Assembly (NCBI GenBank): GCA_965204695.1
Contig: OZ242007.1
Span: 992,001 to 1,056,000, forward strand
Length of the DNA: 64,000 bases
Direction of reading: 5' to 3'
From: JAHEKD01 sp965204695
GTDB taxonomy: Bacteria; Pseudomonadota; Gammaproteobacteria; Arenicellales; JAHEKD01
Below the pieces are notes generated by a model that made no database searches, was not told the origin of the DNA, and worked only from the letters and a program-made list of their open reading frames with translations. A program made the translations under genes and the position numbers. Of this stretch, positions 9,513-17,561 are shown piece by piece; within the stretch, counting starts at the first letter, position 1; every line of letters starts with the position of its first letter.

Positions 9513-10112
9513 TTAAGCAGTAATAGTCGATTTCAGAATATTCACCATGGTGGCGTGGGCGGACTCATCACCAACATTGACTAGCTTGTGTGGTAGGTCA
9601 CCTCGATAACGCCACGTTTCGCCTGGCTTTAAAACTTCAGTTTCATCCCCAACTGTGATTTCTACCAGCCCCGAAAACAAAGACAGGCTCTCTACTGAGC
9701 CCGGTGCATGAGGTTCTGACTCCAATACTCCACCAGATTGTGATCGATAATCATAAACCTGAACCCAATCGACCGTTTTGAGCCAGCCTATGATCGATAA
9801 AGTCACCAAGCCATCTTCTGAAGATAATAGCGGCGTACCAGCCAGCTTTTGATGCTGAATAAATTTTGGTTGTGTATCGCAACGCAACATTTCATCAACC
9901 GAAACATCTAATGCACTGCTAAGACGGTCAATGGTGCTTAAAGTTGGATTAGTTTCATTTTTCTCGATCTGTGAAATTATAGATTTAGCCACACCGGACT
10001 GCTCCGATAATTCACCTAATGAAAGATTAAAAGCTTGCCGCAACCGGGAAATGGTTTTACCCAGTTGTTCACCATGAGCTGACTGTTCTTTAGGTGTTTT
10101 TTTTATCGGCAT
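9513..10112 (-). CDS. XRE-family regulator with C-terminal cupin domain
   Basis: A 199-aa regulator. A helix-turn-helix of the XRE/Cro type spans about residues 18-72 (ISRLRQAFNLSLGELSEQSG, then SQIEKNETNPTLSTIDRLS). A cupin domain covers about residues 110-195 (PGSVESLSLFSGLVEITVGD, GETWRYRGDLPHKLVNVGDE). This architecture is common for regulators of amino-acid and polyamine catabolism such as PuuR. It sits between glyA and the divergent ferredoxin gene and could control either, or the sox/gbc genes. Ligand unknown. Confidence 0.85.
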   Translation of the reverse strand: MPIKKTPKEQSAHGEQLGKTISRLRQAFNLSLGELSEQSGVAKSIISQIEKNETNPTLSTIDRLSSALDVSVDEMLRCDTQPKFIQHQKLAGTPLLSSEDGLVTLSIIGWLKTVDWVQVYDYRSQSGGVLESEPHAPGSVESLSLFSGLVEITVGDETEVLKPGETWRYRGDLPHKLVNVGDESAHATMVNILKSTITA

Positions 10113-10211
10113 ATTCGTTCTTTTTAATTTACGAAACCTGTTTAATAGGATACAATATGTTCGATGAAAAGAACAGTTTAACTGTGAAAACTCTTAACCG
10201 ATTGATTTAAA

Positions 10212-10517
10212 ATGATTAATTTAACAGACCAAAATGGCGATAAACACAAGCTAGATGCTGCCGAAGGCTGGCGCGTAATGGAAATTATCCGTGAACACGG
10301 CTTTATGCAAGGTATTTGTGACGGTTTGTGTGAATGTGCCACCTGTCATGTTTATGTCGACGAGCCCTGGGTTGAAAAACTCTATCCTGCTCAAGATCAA
10401 GAAATCGATTTATTGGATGAATTACCTGACTTTGAGGAAAGCTCACGTCTAAGTTGTCAAATCATTTATGACGAAACGCTTGATGGACTGAGCCTGACTA
10501 TCGCCGAAGCGGCATAA
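10212..10517 (+). CDS. 2Fe-2S ferredoxin
   Basis: A 101-aa plant/adrenodoxin-type ferredoxin. The cluster-binding loop is ICDGLCECATCHVYV (C-x5-C-x2-C counted from the cysteine of GLCECATC and neighbours), with the last ligand in RLSCQIIY near residue 91. It lies just upstream of a 7Fe ferredoxin and near the Rieske oxygenase at 11200-12345. No separate FMN/NAD(P)H reductase is seen in the window, so this protein is a plausible electron donor to the oxygenase. That link is inference. Confidence 0.85.
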   Translation: MINLTDQNGDKHKLDAAEGWRVMEIIREHGFMQGICDGLCECATCHVYVDEPWVEKLYPAQDQEIDLLDELPDFEESSRLSCQIIYDETLDGLSLTIAEAA

Positions 10518-10564
10518 AACTTTGCTCAGTTGTCATGCATGGATGATTTGCGAAAATAAATCGC

Positions 10565-10570
10565 TATAAT
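10565..10570 (+). promoter_or_regulatory. Candidate -10 box for fdxA
   Basis: A consensus TATAAT lies 38 bp before the fdxA ATG, in the gap after the 2Fe-2S ferredoxin gene. I do not see a good -35 at 16-18 bp spacing, so the promoter call is tentative. Confidence 0.35.
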
Positions 10571-10607
10571 CTGCCTCTTAACCGTTAATCATTAAAGACC
10601 TAATATC

Positions 10608-10928
10608 ATGACTTACGTAGTGACTGAAGATTGCATTCGCTGCAAATACCAAGATTGTGTGGAAGTTTGTCCAGTTGATTGCTTTTATGAAGGCCCCAAT
10701 ATGCTGGTCATTCACCCGGATGAATGTATTGATTGTGGAGTTTGCGAGCCTGAATGTCCTGCCGAAGCGATTTTGTCAGATACTGAGCCGGAGGCCGACA
10801 AATGGTTGGAGTTAAACACAAAGTTTTCCAACATTTGGCCCAACATCAGTATCAAAGGTGAAGAACCTGCCGATGCCGATCAATACAAAGGTGTAGAAGG
10901 AAAATTCGATAAGTATTTTGAGGAGTAA
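10608..10928 (+). CDS. fdxA: 7Fe ferredoxin (3Fe-4S/4Fe-4S)
   Basis: A 106-aa FdxA-type ferredoxin. The first cluster region DCIRCKYQDCVEVCPVDC and the second ECIDCGVCEPECPAEAI give the cysteine spacing of 7Fe ferredoxins. The C-terminal extension is typical of the Azotobacter FdI class. It is a low-potential electron carrier found widely in Proteobacteria, so it need not be specific to the neighbouring oxygenase, though it lies in the same direction as the 2Fe-2S ferredoxin, 90 bp apart. Confidence 0.95.
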   Translation: MTYVVTEDCIRCKYQDCVEVCPVDCFYEGPNMLVIHPDECIDCGVCEPECPAEAILSDTEPEADKWLELNTKFSNIWPNISIKGEEPADADQYKGVEGKFDKYFEE

Positions 10929-10933
10929 TTTAT

Positions 10934-11041
10934 CCCTCCTAACCTCCCCTGAAAGGGGAGGAACTTGCTTTGCAACGCTAGTAGATACTGATAAAAATTA
11001 AGAGTTTTACATTCTCTCCTGTCAGGGGGAGTTAGAGGGGG
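10934..11041. repeat. MITE-like element with CCCTCC...GGGGG inverted ends
   Basis: A 108-bp segment begins with CCCTCCTAACCTCCCCTGA (10934-10952) and ends with its imperfect complement TCAGGGGGAGTTAGAGGGGG (11022-11041). The left arm also folds on itself (CCTCCCCT-GAA-AGGGGAGG, 10943-10961) and may end the fdxA transcript. This layout is common to small non-coding repeats in Proteobacteria. No coding frame. Confidence 0.6.
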
Positions 11042-11195
11042 TCAATCCTCTAAATGCACGTTCCATTTCCCATGGGCAATTACTCGAAGTGATGGAATGC
11101 GGACTTGCTCTAACCCGTTTCACGGGGAAACAAAACGGGCATACATGGAAATTCCTCCACTACGGTTTTATGCCCGAATGGGTGCGGAATGACTA
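11042..11195. repeat. Degenerate dispersed repeat, copy 1
   Basis: Non-coding sequence between the MITE-like element and the Rieske gene. Positions 11165-11185 contain TTTTATGCCCGAATGGGTGC, found in inverted orientation at 21938-21958 and in shorter form at about 23114-23132. These mark copies of one composite repeat family. Confidence 0.5.
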
Positions 11196-11199
11196 TTCA

Positions 11200-12345
11200 C
11201 TATCCCATCTGCCTAAGATAAGTCTGATGAAAATGGCGCACCATAACCTCGGAAAGTTCCTCATTATCGGGATCAACTATATACCAGCCATGTTCAAAAC
11301 AGCGTTGCGACATGCCCTGGTGGACTGATTCGATAAAGCCAATATCTTCCTGTTGCAACACGTCACGAGCCCAGATGGTTCGCAGCTCACGTCGATCTGA
11401 CATCCCTGGATCAGTTGACTTCGCCACATCAAGTTGAGCAATTTTACGCCGAGCCCGATTTGGGCCTATCGGCAACCATTGCGAAATGGAGAGATTTCCC
11501 GGTCCTGCAAATTGAGCTAAACCAATATTTGGAAAAAGGTGCCAGAAATGCAGATCCATATCGTCAAATTCTGGATTCAGCGGGTAAGCCTTGTTGTCGG
11601 CTTTGCCTGAGGATGGAATAAAGACGTAACTATAGTTTTTATGCAGTGTTTGTTGTTGGTTCGGGACATCAAGCATATCGCAAAAAGATTCATGACCCAT
11701 ACGACAGTGATAACATTCAAGAAAATTATCGACGTGAATTTTCCAGTTTGCTTTCAAATCGACAGGATGCAAAGCCGAAACCTGATCACTTAGCGTATAT
11801 TGTTTTACATTCGGTATAGTTTCGAGCACCTGCTGTTCCAACCCTGGCCAGAACTGTGCTATCGACTCCGCATCCCGGTCCAGGTTGACAAAAACGAAAT
11901 CCAGTAACCGGTCTACCCGCACCGCTTGTAGACAGATTCTGGATATATCAGGGCTTTGAGAGCTTGATGTTGCGCGGTTATGACGAAGATTACCGTTTAA
12001 TGAGTAACTCCATTGATGGTAAGGACAAACGATAACTCTTTTTTTGCCCACTGCTTCTACAAGTTTATGTCCGCGATGTGGGCAAACATTATAAAACGCC
12101 TTTACTTCATTATCCTCATCACGCACAACGAACACATTCTGGCCTAGAATTTCAGTCGCCACGTAATCGCCAGGTTCGCTAAGTTCACTAATGTGGCAGG
12201 CATATTGCCAGCTTTTGAAAAACAGCTTCTCTTTTTCCTGAGTCAATACATCATCATCGACGTAATAACGTGCCGGTAATGCTTTCAAAGCCTCAATCGA
12301 GGAATCGTCAAAAGCAACCACATTCTCAGATGTTTTAGAGGACAT
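11200..12345 (-). CDS. Rieske non-heme iron oxygenase, glycine betaine/carnitine demethylase type
   Basis: A 381-aa oxygenase alpha subunit. The Rieske 2Fe-2S ligands are C88-x-H90 (CPHRGH) and C107-x2-H110 (CPYHQW). The mononuclear iron site is E210-x2-H213-x4-H218 in NFLECYHCRMGH; glutamate in the bridging position is typical of quaternary-amine oxygenases (CntA, GbcA) rather than ring-hydroxylating dioxygenases. Strong RBS AAGGAGCGATAA before ATG 12345. It is divergent from a GbdR-like regulator and close to two ferredoxins and sarcosine oxidase, so glycine betaine demethylation to dimethylglycine is the favoured role. Carnitine or stachydrine cannot be excluded. Confidence 0.85.
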   Translation of the reverse strand: MSSKTSENVVAFDDSSIEALKALPARYYVDDDVLTQEKEKLFFKSWQYACHISELSEPGDYVATEILGQNVFVVRDEDNEVKAFYNVCPHRGHKLVEAVGKKRVIVCPYHQWSYSLNGNLRHNRATSSSQSPDISRICLQAVRVDRLLDFVFVNLDRDAESIAQFWPGLEQQVLETIPNVKQYTLSDQVSALHPVDLKANWKIHVDNFLECYHCRMGHESFCDMLDVPNQQQTLHKNYSYVFIPSSGKADNKAYPLNPEFDDMDLHFWHLFPNIGLAQFAGPGNLSISQWLPIGPNRARRKIAQLDVAKSTDPGMSDRRELRTIWARDVLQQEDIGFIESVHQGMSQRCFEHGWYIVDPDNEELSEVMVRHFHQTYLRQMG

Positions 12346-12386
12346 TTATCGCTCCTTAAGATTCTTTACTAACAATTAATCGAGTG

Positions 12387-12415
12387 TTGACAGTTGAAAA
12401 TAGTCTCATAACAAT
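12387..12415 (+). promoter_or_regulatory. Candidate sigma-70 promoter of the GbdR-like gene
   Basis: A perfect -35 TTGACA (12387-12392), a 16-bp spacer and a weak -10 TAACAAT (12409-12415) lie about 50 bp before the ATG at 12466, in the region shared with the divergent Rieske gene. Confidence 0.4.
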
Positions 12416-12465
12416 ATCACTATATAGATACTAAATCCGCCAGTAAAGAGACTTTAACAGACAAA

Positions 12466-13422
12466 ATGAATGAATCACTCCCGCCTTTCAAGATTGCCAT
12501 CCTGGTTGTTCCAAAATATTCCCAGTTAACTTTAGCTGCTCTCGTTGAGCCAATGCGAATGGCTAACACTGTGTCAGACCAACAGCTTTATACCTGGACC
12601 TTTTGTAGCGACAGCCTTGATAAGGTGATATCCAGCAGTGGTTTTGACTTGGCTATTGATCATCACATTACAGGGCTAACAAATTTTGATGCAGTATTTG
12701 TTGTCGCTAGTTATGAAATTAAGAGTTTTTGGTCAAAAGAAATTTCCACTTTTTTAAGAAAAGCTGCTCGCAATAACATAATTATTGGAGGACTCGATGC
12801 TGCTCCTTATTTATTAGCCCAAGCCGGATTATTAGATGGTTATCGGGCAACGACTCACTGGGAAGATCTTGAAGATTTTAGCTACCACTATCCCAATGTT
12901 GAGGTGGTCTCCGAGCGCTACGTTGTTGATCGTGACCGCATTACGACCAGCGGATCGCTACCCTCTTTTGATTTCATGCTTGATTTCATTCGTCAGCGCA
13001 ATGGTCTGATGTTGGCGATGAATGTCTCTGGAAATTTCCTTTACGACCAGGCCAGGCCAGCATCAGAACAGCAATATATGATTGCTGCTTCATCTATTAG
13101 TGAGCTTCATCCTAAAATCAAAAAAGTCATCAAACTGATGGAACAAACATTACAAAAGCCCATATCAATAAAATCACTGGCATCAGCAGTAGGCTTAAGT
13201 GAGCGTTCACTGTTAAGACGCTTTCGCGCTGCACTCGATGTTAGCCCACATCAATATTATCGATCACTAAGGCTCGATCTGGGTCGACGCCTACTGGACA
13301 ACAGTGATTTAAATGTTACCGAAATTGCCCTTGCCTGTGGTTTTGACTCGCGAGTCGCGTTCACACGGGCATTTAAAGGCGCTTTTGGAAACCCTCCTAG
13401 AACCCATCGCAACAATTTGTGA
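12466..13422 (+). CDS. GlxA/GbdR-like AraC-family regulator
   Basis: A 318-aa regulator. The N-terminal DJ-1/PfpI (GATase1-like) domain covers about residues 8-190. The C-terminal AraC double helix-turn-helix covers about 215-318 (ISIKSLASAVGLSERSLLRR and VTEIALACGFDSRVAFTRAF). This domain pair is that of GbdR, the glycine-betaine/dimethylglycine-responsive activator of Pseudomonas, and of CdhR and ArgR relatives. It is divergent from the Rieske demethylase gene, its most likely target. The inducer is inferred from context only. Confidence 0.85.
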   Translation: MNESLPPFKIAILVVPKYSQLTLAALVEPMRMANTVSDQQLYTWTFCSDSLDKVISSSGFDLAIDHHITGLTNFDAVFVVASYEIKSFWSKEISTFLRKAARNNIIIGGLDAAPYLLAQAGLLDGYRATTHWEDLEDFSYHYPNVEVVSERYVVDRDRITTSGSLPSFDFMLDFIRQRNGLMLAMNVSGNFLYDQARPASEQQYMIAASSISELHPKIKKVIKLMEQTLQKPISIKSLASAVGLSERSLLRRFRAALDVSPHQYYRSLRLDLGRRLLDNSDLNVTEIALACGFDSRVAFTRAFKGAFGNPPRTHRNNL

Positions 13423-13433
13423 TTAAATAGATT

Positions 13434-13585
13434 CCCCCGGGTAAACCCGGTGATCTTACCGTAACAGCCCTTTCGGGCTGATCCGATAAAGATCGCACTA
13501 TATAGAGCAGCGATGTTCAATCTATATACACTCATTCATCCACGGGCAAGCCCGTGGTATTCTGTCGCTTTCGCGAACGATAATA
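13434..13585. repeat. Multi-hairpin dispersed element, copy A
   Basis: About 150 bp between the convergent ends of the AraC and SDR genes. Hairpins: CCGGG-TAAA-CCCGG (13437-13450), CAGCCC-TTTC-GGGCTG (13465-13480), CCACGGGC-AA-GCCCGTGG (13540-13557), TCGC-TTTC-GCGA (13565-13576). A second copy lies at 57012-57165, with compensatory changes in two stems. On the minus strand the last loop becomes GAAA (GNRA type). No reading frame. It may be an IS200/IS605-type palindromic element, a REP cluster or a structured RNA. Confidence 0.75.
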
Positions 13586-13591
13586 AACGAT

Positions 13592-14374
13592 TTAAAGCGT
13601 ACCGGGATACTCACCACCATCAATAAGGATGTTCTGCGCGTTAATGTAACCTGCTGAAGCACTGCACAAAAATGCACACAAAGCCCCAAATTCTTCAGGG
13701 TTTCCATATCGTCCAGAGGGAAGCTTTTTAAGGTCGTTTGCCTCAAGTGTTTGAGCGCTTTCTCCTGGGGTAATCGAAGCCATCTTCTCATAATATTCGG
13801 TAATTCGGCGTGTATTAAACGAACCGGGCAACAAATTATTTATGGTCACATTGTGTCGCACAGTGGTTCGAGCTAAACCCGCCACGGCTCCGGTCAATCC
13901 CATCCTGGCACCATTAGAAAGATCAAGGCCGATAGCAGGTGCTTTAACTGCATGAGAGGTGATATTGACTATACGCCCAAATCCTCGCTCCATCATACCG
14001 TCAACTGTTGAACGGATTAAATCCATTGCAGAAAGCATATTAGCGTTGAGGGCTTCAAGCCAGTCATCGTTAGTCAACTCCAAAAATTCTCCTGGTGGTG
14101 GTCCTCCCGAATTAGTAACAAGTATATCTGGGTCAGGACAGGCTTTAAGTAATACTTCTCTTCCCTGTGGCGTTGTAACATCAGCCAACACAGGCGTTAC
14201 ATTTGATCTGGCAGTATGTCCGATATCCTGATGTGCTTTATCCAAACCCTGTTGATTACGACCGTTAATAACAACATCGACACCTTCCTCAATAAGCGCT
14301 ATCGCACATGCACGCCCTAGACCTAAACTTGAAGCACAGACAATTGCTTTACGCCCTGAGATTCCTAAATCCAT
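13592..14374 (-). CDS. Short-chain dehydrogenase/reductase
   Basis: A 260-aa SDR with the cofactor motif ASSLGLGRACAIALIEEG (residues 14-31), where the usual TGxxxGxG is changed to A-S-S-x-G-x-G. It also has the structural NSGGP motif (near 88) and a C-terminal DGGEYPG. The usual catalytic Y-x3-K is altered: the segment after NITSHAVKAP reads LDLSNGARMGLTG, so the tyrosine and lysine are not in place (N and R instead). This is a known subgroup of atypical SDRs. Substrate unknown; possibly regulated by the neighbouring LysR at 14432-15331. Confidence 0.8.
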   Translation of the reverse strand: MDLGISGRKAIVCASSLGLGRACAIALIEEGVDVVINGRNQQGLDKAHQDIGHTARSNVTPVLADVTTPQGREVLLKACPDPDILVTNSGGPPPGEFLELTNDDWLEALNANMLSAMDLIRSTVDGMMERGFGRIVNITSHAVKAPAIGLDLSNGARMGLTGAVAGLARTTVRHNVTINNLLPGSFNTRRITEYYEKMASITPGESAQTLEANDLKKLPSGRYGNPEEFGALCAFLCSASAGYINAQNILIDGGEYPGTL

Positions 14375-14431
14375 ACCAATTCCTTCAAAGTTTACAAAAA
14401 AACAAGTTTAGCGCAGCTGATTGGTGTTGTT

Positions 14432-15331
14432 CTATATTTTCTGATCCCAGTAAGGAATCCCCCCAAAATACGCTGAAAAATAGTCGATAAAGGCTCGTAC
14501 TTTTGGAGCCAATAATCGCGAACTCGGATAGACTGCCCAGATGGCGGTTTGCGAAAGCAAAGGAAAATCTCGAAGTATTTGTATTAGCTGCCCTCGCCGT
14601 AAATGTTTATAAACGCTCCAGGTTGAATTTATTGCGATACCAAGTCCATTAACGCACGCATCCCTTACAGCTTCACCATTATCAGCGCACAAGTGCCCTT
14701 TAGTTTTAATGTTGATATGACCATCAGGCGCATCAAAAACCCAATTTTCTAAACCCATTAAGTTAATGCATTGATGTTGTGTTAAATCAGCAGGGATTGT
14801 TGGCTCACCAAACTCTTTTAAATAATCAGGTGAGGCACAGACAATTCGATTATCAGTTGCCAACTTTCGTGCAATCAACGTTGAATCCTTAAGTTCTGCA
14901 TTGCGAATAGCGATATCAAACCCACCTTCAACTAAATCGACAATCGTGTCAGAAAAACGAAAATCAACTCTGAGGTCAGGGTAATTTAATAGAAAATCTT
15001 TTAAGGCTGGTACCAAATGTATGCGACCAAACGAAGCAGGAGCTGAAACTCTCAATGTCCCTCTTGGTGAAGCATCTCCAGATCCCACCGAAGCACGTGC
15101 TGTTTCAATAGCAGAAAGTACCTCTTCAGCATGTGGCAAAAACGCCTCTCCGTCTGCAGTCAACGATATTTTGCGAGTCGTGCGGTGAACTAATCGAACA
15201 CCAAGATCTTTTTCGAGTTTATTTATATATGAACTCGCTACCGCTGGTGAAATTCCCATTTCTTGACCGGCCTTGCTGATGTTATAAATGCTTGCTAGCC
15301 GAACAAACAACTTGAGATGTTCAATATTCAT
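14432..15331 (-). CDS. LysR-family transcriptional regulator
   Basis: A 299-aa regulator of the CrgA/AaeR-like LysR group. The helix-turn-helix is in residues 1-60 (MNIEHLKLFVRLASIYNISK, MGISPAVASSYINKLEKDLG), followed by an effector-binding domain (GTLRVSAPASFGRIHLVPAL). It is divergent from the DUF1330/LLM/SDR operon; a perfect palindrome in the shared promoter (15372-15388) is its probable binding site. It also lies upstream of the SDR at 13592 on the same strand. Confidence 0.88.
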   Translation of the reverse strand: MNIEHLKLFVRLASIYNISKAGQEMGISPAVASSYINKLEKDLGVRLVHRTTRKISLTADGEAFLPHAEEVLSAIETARASVGSGDASPRGTLRVSAPASFGRIHLVPALKDFLLNYPDLRVDFRFSDTIVDLVEGGFDIAIRNAELKDSTLIARKLATDNRIVCASPDYLKEFGEPTIPADLTQHQCINLMGLENWVFDAPDGHINIKTKGHLCADNGEAVRDACVNGLGIAINSTWSVYKHLRRGQLIQILRDFPLLSQTAIWAVYPSSRLLAPKVRAFIDYFSAYFGGIPYWDQKI

Positions 15332-15371
15332 TTCTTATTATCAACGAAAAATAAAAACTGATTATTAATTT

Positions 15372-15388
15372 AAATTGATTATCAATTT
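15372..15388. promoter_or_regulatory. LysR-type operator palindrome
   Basis: AAATTGAT-T-ATCAATTT is a perfect inverted repeat (8-bp arms, 1-base centre) containing the T-N11-A pattern of LysR boxes. It lies midway between the divergent lysR (start 15331) and DUF1330 gene (start 15448). Confidence 0.6.
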
Positions 15389-15447
15389 TTAGATTAAAAA
15401 TTACAATACCTCTTAATATCTTGATTTACAAATATTGGAGAATAACT

Positions 15448-15762
15448 ATGGCTTATTATTCAGTTCTTGCAGTAACACCTACAAGTGAAGACTGGATTTC
15501 TGATTACCTGCCTGCTGCTAACGCACTGGTCAGCAAACACGGAGGCAAATACCTTGCGCGCACGGCTAATCATGAACGTTTGGAAGGCGAAGGAGAGGAC
15601 GCCGCACTGAGAATTATCCTTGTATGGCCTTCCAAGGAAGCTGCCGTGGCTTTCATGAATGATCCTGACTACGTGCCTCATCTTGAAGCCCGCACTAACG
15701 GGTCTGTTAGTCATCACTTTCTTATTGAAGGCAAAGACGATTTAACCCTCGCCAGCGATTAA
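15448..15762 (+). CDS. DUF1330 family protein
   Basis: A 104-aa small alpha/beta (ferredoxin-like fold) protein. MAYYSVLAVTPTSEDWISDY, GGKYLARTANHERLEGE and FMNDPDYVPHLEARTNGSV match the DUF1330 pattern. I chose ATG 15448, which follows TTGGAGAATAACT, over an upstream in-frame start. First gene of an operon with an LLM oxidoreductase (gap of 1 base) and an SDR. DUF1330 proteins are structurally like dimeric alpha/beta-barrel enzymes, but no reaction is established. Confidence 0.8.
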   Translation: MAYYSVLAVTPTSEDWISDYLPAANALVSKHGGKYLARTANHERLEGEGEDAALRIILVWPSKEAAVAFMNDPDYVPHLEARTNGSVSHHFLIEGKDDLTLASD

Positions 15763-15763
15763 T

Positions 15764-16729
15764 ATGCTACAAAAAGTTAAAAATACAGAATTTCAATCTA
15801 TCAACCGTGGCTATAACTCGGTGTTCCAGGCACAAAAATTGACGCTTGGATTAGTTGCTCCGATCGAGACATATGGCAATAGTCCAGTACCATCGATGAT
15901 CGATCATTTGAAACGGGTGCAATTAGCGGAAAAACTTGGTTTTTCCGCAATCTGGTTGCGTGACGTTCCGTTCAATGTGCCTTCGTTTGGTGATGCAGGA
16001 CAAACTTATGACCCATTTGTCTATTTAGGTTATCTTGCTGCACAGACACAGGATATCGCTCTCGGTGTTGCTAGTATTATTCTGCCACTAAGACATCCTG
16101 CTCAAGTTGCCAAAGCGGCAGCCAGTGTTGATGAATTATCTGGCGGGAGATTGATCTTGGGAGTTGCTTCTGGAGATCGTCCAGAAGAATATCCTGCACT
16201 TAACTTTTCCTATGATGACAGAGGCTCTCGCTTTCGTGAAAGTTTTAAGTACATCAGACGTATGGCCGAAGATAAACCCTCTTTTACCAATTATTATGGC
16301 AGTCCAGGCACAGGCATGGATATGTTGCCTAAGCCTGCAGCTGGAAAATTACCACTGCTAATTACAGGAGGTAGTCAGCAAGATAACGATTGGATAGCAA
16401 AACATGGTGATGGTTGGATGCTTTATCCTCGTAATGCAGACTTGCAATCGAAGATCATCAGCGAATGGAGAGATAAAATAGCGACAGCCGGTCGACCAGC
16501 CCAACCGATTATGGAGCCGCTTTATATCGATATTACTGACGATCCACATGCACCCCCGAGACCGATTCATTTAGGTCTTAGGCTTGGTATCAATCATCTG
16601 CGTGATTATCTAAAATCACGGCGGGAGATTGGAGTTAACCATGTGGCGTTGAATTTGCGTTTTAATCAAGCAGATATTGAAACAACATTAAAACATCTGG
16701 CCGACGATTTACTGCCAGACTTTTCATAA
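15764..16729 (+). CDS. LLM-class (luciferase-like) flavin oxidoreductase
   Basis: A 321-aa TIM-barrel, F420/FMN-type enzyme. Family motifs include RVQLAEKLGFSAIWLRDVPF, LGVASIILPLRHPAQVAKAAA, and DELSGGRLILGVASGDRPEEY, matching the small TIGR03571-type LLM group. It is packed 1 base after the DUF1330 stop and 18 bp before the SDR gene. It probably oxidises a small organic substrate with reduced flavin; the substrate is not deducible. Confidence 0.85.
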   Translation: MLQKVKNTEFQSINRGYNSVFQAQKLTLGLVAPIETYGNSPVPSMIDHLKRVQLAEKLGFSAIWLRDVPFNVPSFGDAGQTYDPFVYLGYLAAQTQDIALGVASIILPLRHPAQVAKAAASVDELSGGRLILGVASGDRPEEYPALNFSYDDRGSRFRESFKYIRRMAEDKPSFTNYYGSPGTGMDMLPKPAAGKLPLLITGGSQQDNDWIAKHGDGWMLYPRNADLQSKIISEWRDKIATAGRPAQPIMEPLYIDITDDPHAPPRPIHLGLRLGINHLRDYLKSRREIGVNHVALNLRFNQADIETTLKHLADDLLPDFS

Positions 16730-16747
16730 ATCAAAGGAACACAAATC

Positions 16748-17551
16748 ATGCAAAAAACCATTTTAATCACCGGCTCAACTGACGGTATTGGATTAGTCAC
16801 TGCCCAAAAGTTGTATTCAATGGGCCATCATCTATTGCTGCATGGACGCAATCCTCAAAAACTGGAAGATGCGCTAACAACTGTGAACGGCCAGGAAGGT
16901 GAGGGTAAGGTTGATAGCTATGTTGCAGATTTATCCAGTATGGCTGAAGTGAAAAAACTGGCCGAGGCCATTACGGAAAAACACAATAGCCTGGATGTAT
17001 TAATTAACAATGCCGGGATTTACAAGACTCCAAATTCTATAACTAGCGACGGACTCGATGTGCGGTTTGTGGTTAATACACTAGCACCTTATTTACTGAC
17101 CCAACAGCTGTTACCGATGCTCGGCACATCAGGGCGAGTGGTTAATCTCTCCTCGGCAGCACAAGCGCCAGTTAATACACAAGCCCTAATGGGTCAGACC
17201 AGATTGGATGACATGGCTGCATATGCGCAAAGCAAATTGGCAATTACCATGTGGACACGCATAATGGCCGAAAAACTCAGTGAGGGCCCTCAATTTATTG
17301 CAGTCAATCCCGGTTCGTTATTAGCCAGCAAAATGGTTAAAGAAGGCTTTGGCGTGGCTGGCAACGATATCAGTATTGGTGCGGATATTTTAATTCGAGC
17401 CGCATTGTCAGATGAATTCGCACAGGCTTCTGGAAAGTATTTTGACAACGATTCAGGTCAATTTGCCTCTCCTCATCCCGACGGACTTGATCAACAAAAA
17501 TCCACACAAATCGTAGATACGATTGAAGCTGTTTTAGCTAAATTGACTTAA
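16748..17551 (+). CDS. Short-chain dehydrogenase/reductase
   Basis: A 267-aa classical SDR of the retinol-dehydrogenase/WwbN-like type. Motifs: TGSTDGIGLVTAQKLYSMGH (residues 7-26), NNAGIY (near 92), Ser in VNLSSAAQAP, and catalytic YAQSK near 160. RBS AAAGGAACACAAATC precedes the ATG. Third gene of the DUF1330-LLM-SDR operon under the divergent LysR. Confidence 0.87.
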   Translation: MQKTILITGSTDGIGLVTAQKLYSMGHHLLLHGRNPQKLEDALTTVNGQEGEGKVDSYVADLSSMAEVKKLAEAITEKHNSLDVLINNAGIYKTPNSITSDGLDVRFVVNTLAPYLLTQQLLPMLGTSGRVVNLSSAAQAPVNTQALMGQTRLDDMAAYAQSKLAITMWTRIMAEKLSEGPQFIAVNPGSLLASKMVKEGFGVAGNDISIGADILIRAALSDEFAQASGKYFDNDSGQFASPHPDGLDQQKSTQIVDTIEAVLAKLT

Positions 17552-17561
17552 TTGAAGAAAG

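Noticed and set aside
11415..11621. 68-codon plus-strand frame
   Set aside because: Antisense to the Rieske oxygenase gene.
13434..13585. CRISPR-like array
   Set aside because: Hairpins differ from each other and are not regularly spaced identical repeats; no cas genes are nearby.
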